DNA of 64,000 bases from JAWWOL01 sp963797535 (GCA_963797535.1 CAWCPQ010000001.1:1674001-1738000), one strand, 5' to 3'; numbered from the stretch's first letter, positions 19,576 to 29,766 are shown. Notes: generated from the letters alone by a model not told the origin. Numbers and translations: made by a program.

Positions 19576-21634
19576 TCACGGTCGGACCCGTTCGCCCACC
19601 AGTGCGGCCACGGCGTCGTCGAGGTTGCGCAGCGCCACTCCGACCGGGTCGTCGTGGCGAGGTGCGTCGTCGCCCGTGAGCTGTGCAGTCGCACCATCCC
19701 GTACGATCCTGCGCGCCTGCTCGACGTGGGACCGCACGGAGGCCAGATCCTCGATCGGTAAGCCACCGGGGGCACGGATCGCCAACGTCCTTGCCCAGTA
19801 GCGAATCGAGGCCACGTGCAACAGCTGGCGGCGCAGGTTGTCCGGTGTCGGGCCGGGCAGCCCTGCTACCGTCGGCGCCATGGTCGCCCGCAGGGTCTGG
19901 AATGCTTGGTCCACCTGACGAACTTCGGTTCGCAGCGTCATCGCCTCGTCGCCAGAGGCCATGCGATCGAGCAGCTCACCGGTAGCCTCCAGCATCGCGT
20001 CGATCTCCTCGCTTACCGCGTCACTTCCCCTGCGGGGGAGGACAAGTACGGACACGAGGCCGCCAATCGTGGCACCGACCACTGTTTCCTTGATCCGTAG
20101 CGACATCAGGCTCCAGGACAGGACGCCCAGGATGGAGTAGAGCGCGGAGATGGTGAGGGTGAAGCAGAACACCAGTGCCGTGTAAGAAACGCTGACCAGC
20201 CAGTAGGCGGCGAAGATGAGCAGCACGATCAGTACGACGGCCAAGTGCGGATCGCCGGTGACCGCCTTGCCGAGCAGAAGTCCGGCAACGACACCGAGCA
20301 CGGTGCCGGCCACCCTGCCGAACGCCCTCCGGACGGTGGCAGCCCGATACTTCGTGTTGACGAACACGACGTAGGACGCGCTCACTGCCCAGAACCAGTG
20401 CACCGGGGAGAGGCTCTTGCCTGCCAGGATGGCCAGCGCGCCCGCCACTGCGACCTGAACCGCCGTCCGCGCATGGAGCGAAAGCCCTGGCCGCTGCACG
20501 GATCCGGCCCTCGGAGTGGGGTCCGGGCTCTTGGCTGCTGGCACCGCGGCTACGGGCGCGAAACCCTCGAGCAAGTGGCCGGTGACCACCACCGAGGACA
20601 GGTCGGCCAGGCCGGTCTCCACCCGGCCGAAGGCCCGAGCCACGACGGGCGCGTCGTCACTGCGCGGCTGCTGCTCGCGCGCCACCATGGCCAGGGCAGC
20701 CGTGCGGTCCACCCGTACCGGACGTCCGGCCCTGGCCGCGACGGCGAGCCGGCCAGCCCTCGCGGCGTAACGAGCCCTGGCCCGCTCCGAGAGCCCCGGT
20801 CCTTCCCTGCGCACCACGCTGGACAGATTCTCTGCCGCCGCCTCAACGTCAAAGACCAACCCCCGCAGCGCATCAGGGTCATCGACGAGCTCCGCGACCT
20901 GAGATGACTCGAGCAGTCGCTCCATCAGCAGGGACACCTCTCCGAGGCGCGACCCTGAACGTACGAGCAGCCGAGTTCGGTAGGTGATCTCCGAGGGTGC
21001 CGCTCGAAGCCACAGCCGGACTTCGTCTGCAACGTCGGCGATGCGCGCCTCGAGCGCCCGCAACGCCCTGCGAAGGTCCGACGCCGGCCGGTCCGGCAGC
21101 AGCAGGCACCTGGCGACGACCGTGGCAGCCCGCACCCACGACGACGGCGAGACCCATCCAGAAGATCTGATGGATCCGGGCGTTGAGGAACAGGGAGAAG
21201 AAGTAGGTCATGAAGGCGAGCTGCCCCAGCGCGAAACCCCGGTCGCCGTACCGCCGCAGCAGGACCGAGATGACCATCACCGCCAGGAAGGCCAGGTCAG
21301 CGGCGGTCGGATGGGGGCTGAGCAGAGCCGCGGTCGTCACCACGACCAGGCTGATGCCAGCGGCCTGCGCGATCGTCACGAACGCGTCGAGCCGTCGGCC
21401 GTCCTTGACGGTGGTCGCGGTGACGATGGAGATGATGCCGGCGAGCATCACGATGCTCACCGGCTGGTCCCAGGTCGAGGTCACACCGTTCATGACGGCG
21501 ATGGAGAGCCCCAACGAGACCGCTGCCCTGGTGGCCAACCGCGCGCGCTGATGTACGGGGTCCGCGGCCGCGAGTCGACCACCCCACGCGGCGAGCGTCT
21601 CCAGGAGCGTCGACGGGAGCACGAGGACGATCAT
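19576..21634 (-). pseudogene. FUSC-family membrane protein, split by one frameshift
   Basis: Two frames together encode about 685 residues of a FUSC/aromatic-acid-exporter-like protein. The first part (ATG 21634, IVLVLPSTLLETLAAWGG) has about five membrane helices and runs to FWMGLAVVVGAG. The second part begins AATVVARCLLLPDRP and holds a helical cytoplasmic region, then a second helix bundle with SLSPVHWFWAVSASYVVFVN. Removing one C from the run at 21129-21131 restores one frame. Family members are thought to export small aromatic compounds. The rest is intact, so the change is recent or a sequencing error. The start lies 26 bases after glpD's stop. Confidence 0.75.
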
Positions 21635-21659
21635 CCCGCAGCGCGGCCTGACGCGACGG

Positions 21660-23373
21660 TCAGACCGTGCGGACGACCTCGACTGCCTCGGTACGGGCCA
21701 CGTTGGCCAGTGCGTCGTCCGGCTGCTCCTGCGACAGCAGCTCCGCCTGCACCCGGCTGGCGTAGGCCGAGACCTCGCGATCGATGCGCTCCTGGTCCCA
21801 GCCAAGAGTCGCAGCGATCAGACCCGCGACGGGCCGGGCGGCGGAGATGCCGCGGTCAGGCACCTCGATCGAGATCCGGGTACGTCGGGTCAGGACGTCG
21901 TCGAGGTGCATCGCGCCTTCATGGCTTGCTGCGTAAACAATCTCGACTGAGAGATAGCCGGGCGCACCCTCCACCGGCCGAGCGAGGGACGGGTTCTCCG
22001 CGATGATTTCGAGCAGATCCGTGACGAGCGTGCCGTAGCGGTGCAGCAGGTGCTCCATCTGTTCGACGGTCAAGCCTGCGAGCTCGGCGCGGGAGGCGCG
22101 CTGGGACCATCGGGCGGTGAAGCCCTCCGCCCCGACGAGCGGCACGCTTTCGGTGACCGACGCCGCAACGTCCCCGCCCAGCTGCTCGACGGCCAGGTCC
22201 ACGGCATCGACGGCCATCACGCGGTAGGTCGTGTACTTGCCCCCGGCGACCACGACCAGTCCCGGTGCCGGCGAGGCCACGGTGTGCTCACGGGACAGCT
22301 TGGACGAAAGCTCGGACTCTGCCGCAAGCAACGGCCTGCAGCCCTGCGTAGACGCCGATGACGTCGGCGCGGGTGAGTGGCCGAACCAGGACGCTGTTGA
22401 CGTGCTCGAGCAGGTAGTCGATGTCAGTCGCACTTGCCGCCGGGTGCGCCTTGTCCAGTGCCCAGTCGGTGTCGGTCGTGCCGATGATCCATCGATCGGA
22501 GGACCAGGGAATCACGAACAGCACCGACTTCTCGGTACGCAGAATCAGTCCGCTGTTGCCTTCCATCGCCTCGCGCGGCACCACGAGGTGGATGCCCTTG
22601 GAGGCTCGGACGTGGATCTGACTTGCCTTGTCCAGCAAGGCTTGCGTGTCGTCGGTCCAGACGCCGGTCGCGTTGATGACCTGGCGGGCGTGCACCTCGA
22701 ACTCGGTACCGGACTCGAGATCGCGCAGGGTGGCGCCGACCACTCGGTCGCCGTCGCGGAGGAATTCGATGACCTGCGTGCGGTTGGCGCACACTGCCCC
22801 GTACTCCGCAGCAGTACGAACGACAGTCGTGGTGTAGCGGGCATCGTCGGTCTGCGCGTCGTAGTACTGCAGTGCGCCCACCAGCGAGTCCGGACGCATC
22901 GACGGGAACAGCTGCAGTGCCTTGCGCCGCGAGAGGTGCCGGTGGTGGGGCACGCCACGGGAGCGGCCGCCCACCTTGGCCATGGCGTCGTAGAGCAGCA
23001 CTCCCGCGCCGGCGTAGAAACGCTCCCACACCCGGTGCTGCAACGGGTAGAGGAACGACACCGGGTGTACGAGGTGGGGGGCCAGCGTGTCCAGCAGCAG
23101 CGACCGCTCCTTCAGCGCCTCGCGCACCAGCCGGAAGTCGAGCATCTCGAGATAGCGGAGGCCGCCGTGGATGAGCTTGCTGGACCGGCTGGACGTGCCG
23201 CTGGACCAGTCGCGCGCCTCGACCAGACCGACGCTGAGGCCGCGGGTCACGGCGTCGAGCGCGCAGCCAGCACCGACGATGCCACCGCCGACAACCAGGA
23301 CGTCGACCTCACGGGATGCCAGCTGCTGCAGGGCCTGCGTCCGATGCTCAGGGGAGAGCGCGAAGGCTGTCAC
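21660..23373 (-). pseudogene. glpD: Glycerol-3-phosphate dehydrogenase GlpD, one frameshift
   Basis: GlpD oxidises glycerol-3-phosphate to dihydroxyacetone phosphate at the membrane using FAD. GTG 23373 has AAGGAGG six bases upstream. The N-terminal FAD motif VLVVGGGIVGAGCALDAVTR is intact, as are SSRSSKLIHGGLRYLE and IIGTTDTDW. After VIGVYAGLQ the frame breaks: one extra base near 22335 must be removed to continue into PLLAAESELSSKLSREH and GGKYTTYRVMAVDA. The corrected protein is about 570 residues, a normal length. The start overlaps the glpK stop, so both were made as an operon. Either a young pseudogene or an assembly error. Confidence 0.85.
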
Positions 23374-24911
23374 GTGGTGCCTCCTTCGTCGGCTGCGTCG
23401 TTCCAGTCCAGCGTGCGGTCGACAGCCTTGCGCCACTGTGCGGTGTCCCTCAGTGCGACGAACGTCGTCCCACGCGAGGTTCCCAGCGACCGCCTTCGTG
23501 CCAGTGCCCGGCGAGCTCGGTCGCGGTCGGACCAGAAGCCGACAGCAAGTCCGGCTGCGTAGGCCGCTCCGAGCGCCGTGGTCTCGAGCACCGTCGGCCG
23601 GCTCACCGGGATGCCGAGAATGTCGGCCTGCAGCTGCATGCACAGCTCGTTGGCCGTGACGCCGCCGTCGACCCGGAGCTGCTGCAGCGGCCGCGCCGAA
23701 GTCGCTCTCCATCGCCTCGGCGACGTCGCGGGTCTGGTAGCAGATGGACTCGAGCGTCGCCCTGGCGAGGTGGGCGCTGTTGGAGTAGCGCGAGAGCCCG
23801 ACGATCACGCCGCGAGCGTCGGGGCGCCAGTACGGCGCGAACAGGCCGGAGAAGGCGGGCACGAAGTAGACGCCGCCGGTGTCCTCGACCTGGCGTGCCA
23901 GCGCCTCGATCTCGCCCGCGCCGCTGATGATGCCGAGCTGGTCCCGCAGCCACTGCACCGCCGAGCCGGTCACGGCGACCGATCCTTCGAGGGCGTAGGC
24001 CGCCGGCTCGTCGCCGAAGCGGTAGCAGACCGTCGTGAGCAGGCCGACGGCGCGACGCGATGCGCTTGCTGCCGGTGTTGACGAGCAGGAAATTGCCCGT
24101 GCCGTACGTGCATTTCGCGTCGCCGGCGCTGAAGCAGAGCTGGCCCACCATGGCTGCCTGCTGGTCGCCCAGCGCCGCGGTCACCGGCACCTCGCCACCG
24201 AACGGACCCGAGGCCGACGTCGTGCCGTAGCCCGCGGTCACGGACGACGAGGCAATCGTCGGCAGCATGGCCGCTAGGCACCCCGAACAGCTCGAGCAGC
24301 TCGTCGTCCCAGTCGAGGGTGTCGAGGTTCATCAGCATCGTGCGGCTGGCATTGGTGACGTCCGTGCTGTGCACGCCACCGTCGGGTCCGCCGGTGAGGT
24401 TCCACAGCACCCAGCTGTCCGACGTGCCGAACAGCGCGTCTCCTCGCTCGGCATCCCTGCGCAGACCGTCGACGTTGTCCAGCAGCCAGCGCAGCTTTCC
24501 GGCCGAGAAGTAGGTCGCGGGAACGAGTCCGGTGCGGTCGCGAACCAGCCGGCCGCCGGGGCCGCTGTCGAGGTCGCGGACCTGCTGGGCGTTGCGGGTG
24601 TCCTGCCAGACGATGGCATTGGCGTAGGGCTGGCCGGTGCGGCGGTTCCACACGAAGGTGGTCTCGCGCTGATTGGTGATGCCCACGGCTGCGAGGTCGG
24701 ACGCTGTCAGACCTGCGTGGCGCAGGGCGATCTGGATGACCGCGCTGGTCCGCTCACGGATCTCGACCGGGTCGTGCTCAACCCAGCCGGCCCGAGGCAG
24801 CACCTGCTCGTGCTCGAGCTGGTGCCGCCCGACCACCCGCGCCTCATGGTCGAAGATCATGAGGCGGGTGCTGGTCGTGCCTTGGTCAATCGCGGCCACG
24901 AAGTCTGCCAT
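23370..24911 (-). pseudogene. glpK: Glycerol kinase GlpK, three frameshifts
   Basis: GlpK phosphorylates glycerol with ATP. ATG 24911 opens the family start ADFVAAIDQGTTSTRLMIFD, then NQRETTFVWNRRTGQP. The frame breaks near 24271 (after LFGVP), near 24049 (after SKRIAS) and near 23690 (after MESDFGAA). Each break is repaired by removing one base, and all later parts are recognisable: GDQQAAMVGQLCF, CTYGTGNFLLVNTG, FVPAFSGLFAPYWRPDARG and the C-terminal ATTALGAAYAAGLAVGFW-like region. The corrected length is about 512 residues, as expected. Every lesion is an extra base; no other stops are present. Confidence 0.85.
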
Positions 24912-24964
24912 CGCCCACCCTTCCGTGCCTAAGATTACGGGGCCAGCACACTCGCGCAAAGCCT

Positions 24965-24980
24965 CTGCACAGATGTGCAG
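24965..24980. promoter_or_regulatory. Palindromic operator between glpK and the SorC-type regulator
   Basis: CTGCACA-GA-TGTGCAG has perfect 7-bp arms. It lies 53 bases before glpK and 21 bases before the divergent regulator gene. TGCACA-type palindromes are typical of SorC/DeoR-like sugar regulators, so this is probably the site through which the neighbour controls both genes. Confidence 0.7.
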
Positions 24981-25001
24981 CCGGCCGAAATCGGAGCTCC
25001 C

Positions 25002-26033
25002 ATGTCGGTGGACCTGTCCCCTACCGAGCACAAGCTCGAGGACGCCGTACGCGCCGTACGGATGTACTACTTCCAGGACCTCACGATGGAGGCCATCGCG
25101 CGTGAGATGCGCACCTCGCGGTCAACGGTCTCGCGGCTGATCTCGTACGCGAAAGCCACTGGCCTGATTGAGTTCCGGCTGAACACACCGCACGAGCGGG
25201 TGCCGGGGATCGAACAGCGGATCGCCTCCGCCTACGGCATCACGGCTCACGTCGTGCCCGTGCCCGAGACCGCGTCCGAGCTCGAGACGCTGGAGCAGGT
25301 CGCCCGCTTCTCTGCACGGTTGCTCAACACGGTGTTCGACTCGGACATGATTCTGGGCATTGCCTGGGGCACGACCATCAATGCGGTCAGCAAGCATCTG
25401 GTGGCCAAACCTACGGTGAACGCCCAGGTGGTGCAGCTCAACGGCGCCGGAAACACGAGGACGATCGGCATCGACTACGCCAGCCAGATCGTGCACCGGT
25501 TCGCTGCCGCGTACGGCGCGCGGGTCCAGCAGTTTCCGGTGCCGACGCTGTTCGACTACGCCGAGACCAAGCGGGCGCTGTGGCGGGAACGAAGCATCCG
25601 ACGTGTGCTCGACCTGCAGCAGCGCGCGGACGTCGTGCTGTTCGGCATCGGCGCTGTCGAGGGCGGTGTGCCCAGCCACGTCTACTCCGCGGGATACCTG
25701 GAGCGCAAGGACTTCGCGGCCATCAAGCAGGCGGGGGTGGTCGGTGACGTGGCGACGGTGTTCTACCGCCTCGACGGCAGCTTCGACGACATCACGCTGA
25801 ACGAGCGCGCCAGCGGCCCGGACCTGGCGATGCTGCGCAAGGTCCGGCACCGGATCTGCGTGGTAGCAGGGGAGAACAAGCTGCTCGGACTGCGCGGCGC
25901 GCTCGCCGGCGGCCTCGTCACGGAGCTGGTGATCGACGAGGTGTCGGCGAGCGCGCTGGTGGAGCTGCTCGGTGAGCAACCGGGCCCGGCAGCGGCTACG
26001 GCTGCTCGACGCAGAAGCCCAAGGGCACGGTGA
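25002..26033 (+). CDS. SorC-family sugar-binding transcriptional regulator
   Basis: A 343-residue SorC/DeoR-like regulator. Residues about 25-60 form the helix-turn-helix (LTMEAIAREMRTSRSTVSRL). The remainder is the effector-binding domain with ILGIAWGTTINAV, VQLNGAG, FGIGAVEGGV and a C-terminal GGLVTELVIDE. These proteins bind phosphorylated sugars or polyols. Divergence from glpK and the palindrome between them point to control of glycerol use; glycerol-3-phosphate or DHAP would be the expected effector (inference). ATG 25002 follows GGAGCT. Its last 38 bases overlap the convergent 702-aa gene. Confidence 0.9.
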   Translation: MSVDLSPTEHKLEDAVRAVRMYYFQDLTMEAIAREMRTSRSTVSRLISYAKATGLIEFRLNTPHERVPGIEQRIASAYGITAHVVPVPETASELETLEQVARFSARLLNTVFDSDMILGIAWGTTINAVSKHLVAKPTVNAQVVQLNGAGNTRTIGIDYASQIVHRFAAAYGARVQQFPVPTLFDYAETKRALWRERSIRRVLDLQQRADVVLFGIGAVEGGVPSHVYSAGYLERKDFAAIKQAGVVGDVATVFYRLDGSFDDITLNERASGPDLAMLRKVRHRICVVAGENKLLGLRGALAGGLVTELVIDEVSASALVELLGEQPGPAAATAARRRSPRAR

Positions 26034-28104
26034 CGTACTGGCCGATGGAGCCGCTGTTGACGATGGACCGGTCCACGGCCGTGACCTCGAGGACGTAGCC
26101 ACTGGGCACCGCAGTCGCCGTCGACAGCGAGAATGGCGTACCAGCAGGCACATTGGCCGTGCCACCGCTGGGCGCTGGCGCATTCGGGAACGACGGGGCA
26201 ACCCCCATCGTCCACGAGCCGAGGTGCTGGTCGAACACGTCAAAGGTGCCGGTCAGGGTGCCGCCCTGCGGGATGAAGACGTGCCCGGCCGAGCCGACGA
26301 CGTGGACCACGGGTTTGGTGTTGTCGAGGCGGACCCAGACGTGGTTGGAGTCGACCAGCGACCCGTTGATCTCCGCCACCATCCAGACCTCGTACCGACC
26401 GTCCGGAGTGGCGCCCGAGGGTAACCACTGGCCGAGCAGGAACCCTTCGACGAACGTCTGGTCGCCGCTGGGGCCGTTCGAGGTCAGGTCCTCCAGGTAG
26501 GTGAAGCGCTTGGTGCCGGGATCCGCGACCTGGAGGTGGTTGGTCTGGGTCCACACTCCGCCGGAGTAGTGGGACAGGGTGACCCAGAAGTCGTTGGCGA
26601 TCTCGTGGTGCGTGCCGGCCGGCTCGCTCTCGTGCCGGAAGCGCAGGCCGTAAGTGAGCGCGGACTGGCCGGAGCTGAGGTCCGGCGGGTTGGAGATGTG
26701 GCCGGCCAGCATCACCGAGCCGGCGAACGGCGCGTTGACCGCGGTGAAGCCGGGACCCACGGCAACCCCGTTGGCGAAGCCGGCGCTGTTGATGTTGTTC
26801 ACCGACATGGAGCCCACCACGCTGAGGAAGGGCACCTGCCCCACGACCGGCACGCCCACCGGCAGCTGGACCAGTGCCTCGACCGCGTTGCCCCAGGTTG
26901 GTGATGTGTACGGGTTCGTCGTCGACGGCGGGGTGTTCCAGGACAGGACACCGCGGATCTTGGCCGTGTGGTCCGCGTCGCACGGCCGCTGCTGCGCCGC
27001 CAGGTCGACCGGGAGGTAGACCGCGTAGGAGAGGCCGTCGGCCGGCACCGGCTCGTCGTGCACGGTGACCGTCGCCGTACCGAGATAGCTGTCGTAGGAA
27101 CCGTTGTCGTCCCAGTCGGCCCAGAAGGCGACGTACTCGACGCTTCCGGTGCTGCACAGGCCGCCGGAGTAGCCACTGGGTTCCTTGATCCGCACGACTC
27201 CGACGACGGCGCTGAGATCGGGTGACAGGCCGACGCAGTGCAGCTCCTCGTACTGCGTGTTGCCGCCGAGACCGAGGTAGGCGCCGATGACGGCGGACAG
27301 GTCGATGCTCTCGAGCGCCTTCTCGGACAGAACGCTGGTGAACTGGTCGGACAGCGAGGTCTGCAGCCCCGCGTTGGTCGTCAGGGCTTGCACCGTGCTG
27401 TTCAGGTGTGAAGCGAGCGTCCGGTGCAGCGGCACCTTGTCGCCGTAGGTCTGCACCAGCGACTCGACGGCGATGGTCGGCTGCGGCGCGGCGATGCTGG
27501 CCTGCTTGTCCACCAGCGGCAGGAACTGCTTCGGCAGCGCCAGCTTGGCACTCTCCAGGACGTCGAGCAGCACCAGGTGCCGGGTCAGCGGCTGCACGTG
27601 GGCGTCGAGGACGTTTCCCCAGTGAATCGGCGGGTTGGGGTTGCCGGCCGGCGGAATCGTCCCGTACATCAGCACGGCGCGAACAGCGACCGGCCCGGCG
27701 AGGAAGCACAGTCGACGGTGCTCGGGAATCGTGACCGCCACGGTGTAGTGCAGCGGCTTGGGACCGGGTACGTCGTGCACCGCGACGCTAGCGACACCCA
27801 GGTCCTCGTCCGGGTCGCCGAAGTCGCCGTCGCCGTTCCAGTCCGCGAAGAAGCGGACGTACTCGCGGTTGCCGGGGCCGGTGCAGAGACTTCCGCCGTA
27901 CCCGTTCTCCTGCTTGATCTCGATCGTCGCGTACAGCGCCGACTGGTCCGGCTGCAGGCCGACGCAGTCGACCTCCTCGTACGCCGTCGACTGGGCGAGC
28001 TCGAGAATCTTCGTGGCCCACTCGTTCTCCGCCACCATCAGCGGCCCGAAGCTGCCCCGCAACCTCAGCTCTGCCTTGTTCGGCTCACCTGCTACATCGT
28101 TCAT
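25996..28104 (-). CDS. 702-aa protein with a duplicated uncharacterised domain
   Basis: I do not recognise a named function. The protein has no signal peptide or membrane helix. A domain of about 130 residues occurs twice (about 42-170 and 285-415). Each copy runs CVGL-P, an IKxxxGYxGxLC segment (GYGGSLC, GYSGGLC), EYVxFxADW with Asp/Asn-rich DWNGDGDFGDPDED or DWDDNGSY, then VAVHD or VTVHD, a Cys-containing loop and a closing WGN. The acidic loops could bind calcium, and paired cysteines recur. A helical linker separates the copies. The C-terminal half (about 430-702) looks beta-rich. It is third in a minus-strand set after a sigma factor and a 171-aa protein, 78 bases from the latter. It could be a substrate, scaffold or effector of the nearby proteases. 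Confidence 0.85.
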   Translation of the reverse strand: MNDVAGEPNKAELRLRGSFGPLMVAENEWATKILELAQSTAYEEVDCVGLQPDQSALYATIEIKQENGYGGSLCTGPGNREYVRFFADWNGDGDFGDPDEDLGVASVAVHDVPGPKPLHYTVAVTIPEHRRLCFLAGPVAVRAVLMYGTIPPAGNPNPPIHWGNVLDAHVQPLTRHLVLLDVLESAKLALPKQFLPLVDKQASIAAPQPTIAVESLVQTYGDKVPLHRTLASHLNSTVQALTTNAGLQTSLSDQFTSVLSEKALESIDLSAVIGAYLGLGGNTQYEELHCVGLSPDLSAVVGVVRIKEPSGYSGGLCSTGSVEYVAFWADWDDNGSYDSYLGTATVTVHDEPVPADGLSYAVYLPVDLAAQQRPCDADHTAKIRGVLSWNTPPSTTNPYTSPTWGNAVEALVQLPVGVPVVGQVPFLSVVGSMSVNNINSAGFANGVAVGPGFTAVNAPFAGSVMLAGHISNPPDLSSGQSALTYGLRFRHESEPAGTHHEIANDFWVTLSHYSGGVWTQTNHLQVADPGTKRFTYLEDLTSNGPSGDQTFVEGFLLGQWLPSGATPDGRYEVWMVAEINGSLVDSNHVWVRLDNTKPVVHVVGSAGHVFIPQGGTLTGTFDVFDQHLGSWTMGVAPSFPNAPAPSGGTANVPAGTPFSLSTATAVPSGYVLEVTAVDRSIVNSGSIGQYVTVPLGFCVEQP

Positions 28105-28182
28105 TGCACTGCCCTCCCCCGATACCGGTCGAGCTGACCGGCTAACGAGGGACAGAGCGGCGGCGGGTCCGGTTTGATACGG

Positions 28183-28698
28183 CTAGATGGTGACCCAGTC
28201 GGTCACAACGGCCGTCTCGTCGCCCGCGATGAGGATGTGCAGGCTGAACGGTCCGGCCGGCACCTCGGTGGCGGGCACCCGGCCGAGCTCGTCGGTGGTG
28301 AACCGCGCCACGACTCCCGTGGCCGAACGCACCTCGACGTCGGCGACGCAGGCGGGGGCGAGCTGCCCGATCAGGCGACGTCGTCCGCGGCTAGCCGTGA
28401 CCTGGAGGTCGACGCTCACCCGCTCCGTCTCGAACGTGAGCATCTGCTCGTCGCTGATCAGGGCTGGTCCGCGTACGAGAACCGGCGACTCGTCGACGCT
28501 GGAGTCGAAGGCGAGGTCGGCCAGCTCGGCCAGCTCACGGTCGATGGTCCGCCAGGTGAAACTGGCCTTCGCGGCATCGACGACGCCCGCGGGGACGCCG
28601 TCGTGGGTCGCGGCAGCCGCCCGAAGCTCCGTCATCAACGCCTCATCGCCCTGGTCATCCGGGGCCTCCTGCGCCGTCAGGTCAATGTCGTCGGTCAT
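28183..28698 (-). CDS. 171-aa sigma-linked accessory protein with regulatory-like beta domain
   Basis: The N-terminal part is acidic, then helical, with AAKASFTWRTIDRELAELAD at about 43-62, a segment I recall in many uncharacterised actinobacterial proteins next to sigma factors. The C-terminal part (about 85-171) looks like a small beta-sandwich of the carboxypeptidase-regulatory kind, with LIGQLAPACVADVEVRS and FTTDELGRVPATEVPAGPFS. There is no signal or membrane helix. It starts 66 bases after the sigma gene, so it may be a cytoplasmic anti-sigma or adaptor. That role is inferred from position. Confidence 0.8.
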   Translation of the reverse strand: MTDDIDLTAQEAPDDQGDEALMTELRAAAATHDGVPAGVVDAAKASFTWRTIDRELAELADLAFDSSVDESPVLVRGPALISDEQMLTFETERVSVDLQVTASRGRRRLIGQLAPACVADVEVRSATGVVARFTTDELGRVPATEVPAGPFSLHILIAGDETAVVTDWVTI

Positions 28699-28764
28699 GT
28701 CGGTTCACCTCCCGTGCATCGAGGAGCCTGTCCGCCCACGAGCCGCTCGTCTGAGTAGTTCACC

Positions 28765-29340
28765 CTAGACAGAGCCGCCACCCGTTTGTGTGATACCGAT
28801 TTCGGCAAGATGGCGTCGAAGCTGGCCCAGACAGCGCGCTCTGGTGGGCCCGATCGAACCGATCGGCATGGCCAGCGCCTCGCTGACCAGGTCATAGCTG
28901 GGCGGCGGCGATGCCATCAGCACGCGCAGCAACCGCTGACACCCGTCGCCCAGCCGGCTGAGCCCTGCCATCAGCTGGGCGCTGCGCTCGCTCGCCAGCA
29001 GACCGGCGTCGAGCGGGGGGTCGTCGTTGCCTGTGCGGTCGAGGCGCTCGAGATCGAGGACGCGTTCACGGCTACGGCTACGGATGACGCGCAGGCACTC
29101 CCGCTTGGCCGTGGTCACGAGCCACGCGGCGAGGCGCTCCGGCTCGCGGAGGCGGCCGAGGTGCTCGACCAGCCGGAGCCACGTGGTCTGACTCACGTCA
29201 GCCGCGTCATCCCCGCTGAGCCGGTAGCTGCGCGCGACGGACCAGACCAATCCGCTGTACCGGTCGACGATTCTGTCCCAGGCTGCCTGCTCCCCCTCTG
29301 CTGCCCGGTGCAGGTCCTCGACGACGGTGTCGTCCGTCAC
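28765..29340 (-). CDS. ECF-like sigma factor of the protease island
   Basis: A 191-residue sigma-70-like protein. Region 2 is clear: YSGLVWSVARSYRLSGDDAA, then VSQTTWLRLVEHL, then LAAWLVTTAKRECLRVIR. Region 4 is weaker but present (LGDGCQRLLRVLMASPPPSY, then SIGPTRARCLGQLRRHLAE). The GTG at 29340 follows AGAGGTGG. It heads the set sigma, 171-aa, 702-aa, and probably transcribes the island, perhaps also the divergent 72-aa/S8 genes. The 140-base gap to 29481 would hold both promoters. Confidence 0.88.
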   Translation of the reverse strand: MTDDTVVEDLHRAAEGEQAAWDRIVDRYSGLVWSVARSYRLSGDDAADVSQTTWLRLVEHLGRLREPERLAAWLVTTAKRECLRVIRSRSRERVLDLERLDRTGNDDPPLDAGLLASERSAQLMAGLSRLGDGCQRLLRVLMASPPPSYDLVSEALAMPIGSIGPTRARCLGQLRRHLAEIGITQTGGGSV

Positions 29341-29480
29341 GCCGTTCCACCTCTCACGACCCCCGGTTCACCGTTGCCGATCCGCCGACCGGATTCAAGT
29401 CCCCGTACCGAGGACGTATCAGCGAGATCCCGAACCGCTCTGTCCTGCCGTACGAAAGCAAAGGGACCGAGGGGGTCGAC

Positions 29481-29699
29481 ATGGCACAGCACGTGCAGAT
29501 CCAGAGGAACACGCTAGCCGCAGCGTCGCGGCGCCGAGCTTCCGCCCGGTACGCGGCTGAGCATGTCGACCCGCTCACCACCTCGCAGCTGCTCTCCGAG
29601 GGGGATGCGGACGACCTGCTGGCGAGGGCTTACCGACTGCGCCGAAGGAAGTTGGCGCGGCAGGTATCAGCAGCTCGTACCGGTGCTCTGTTGCGATGA
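29481..29699 (+). CDS. 72-aa basic protein, divergent from the sigma gene
   Basis: A small Arg/Ala-rich soluble protein, starting AQHVQIQRNTLAAASRRRAS and ending in LARAYRLRRRKLARQVSAAR. ATG 29481 lies just after a purine-rich GAGGGGGTCG. No domain is recognised. The charge could mean nucleic-acid binding or a short peptide partner of the proteases. A hairpin follows before the S8 gene. Coding status is likely but not certain. Confidence 0.6.
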   Translation: MAQHVQIQRNTLAAASRRRASARYAAEHVDPLTTSQLLSEGDADDLLARAYRLRRRKLARQVSAARTGALLR

Positions 29700-29766
29700 C
29701 GCCGGAGCACCGGCACACAACGTGGGACGGCTTTCGGGGGTCGGCCGGCTCATGACAGAAGGGGGA

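Noticed and set aside
26240..27709. Second minus-strand frame within the 702-aa gene
   Set aside because: Composition is Arg/Gly/Pro-rich shadow; the chosen frame has the repeated domain.
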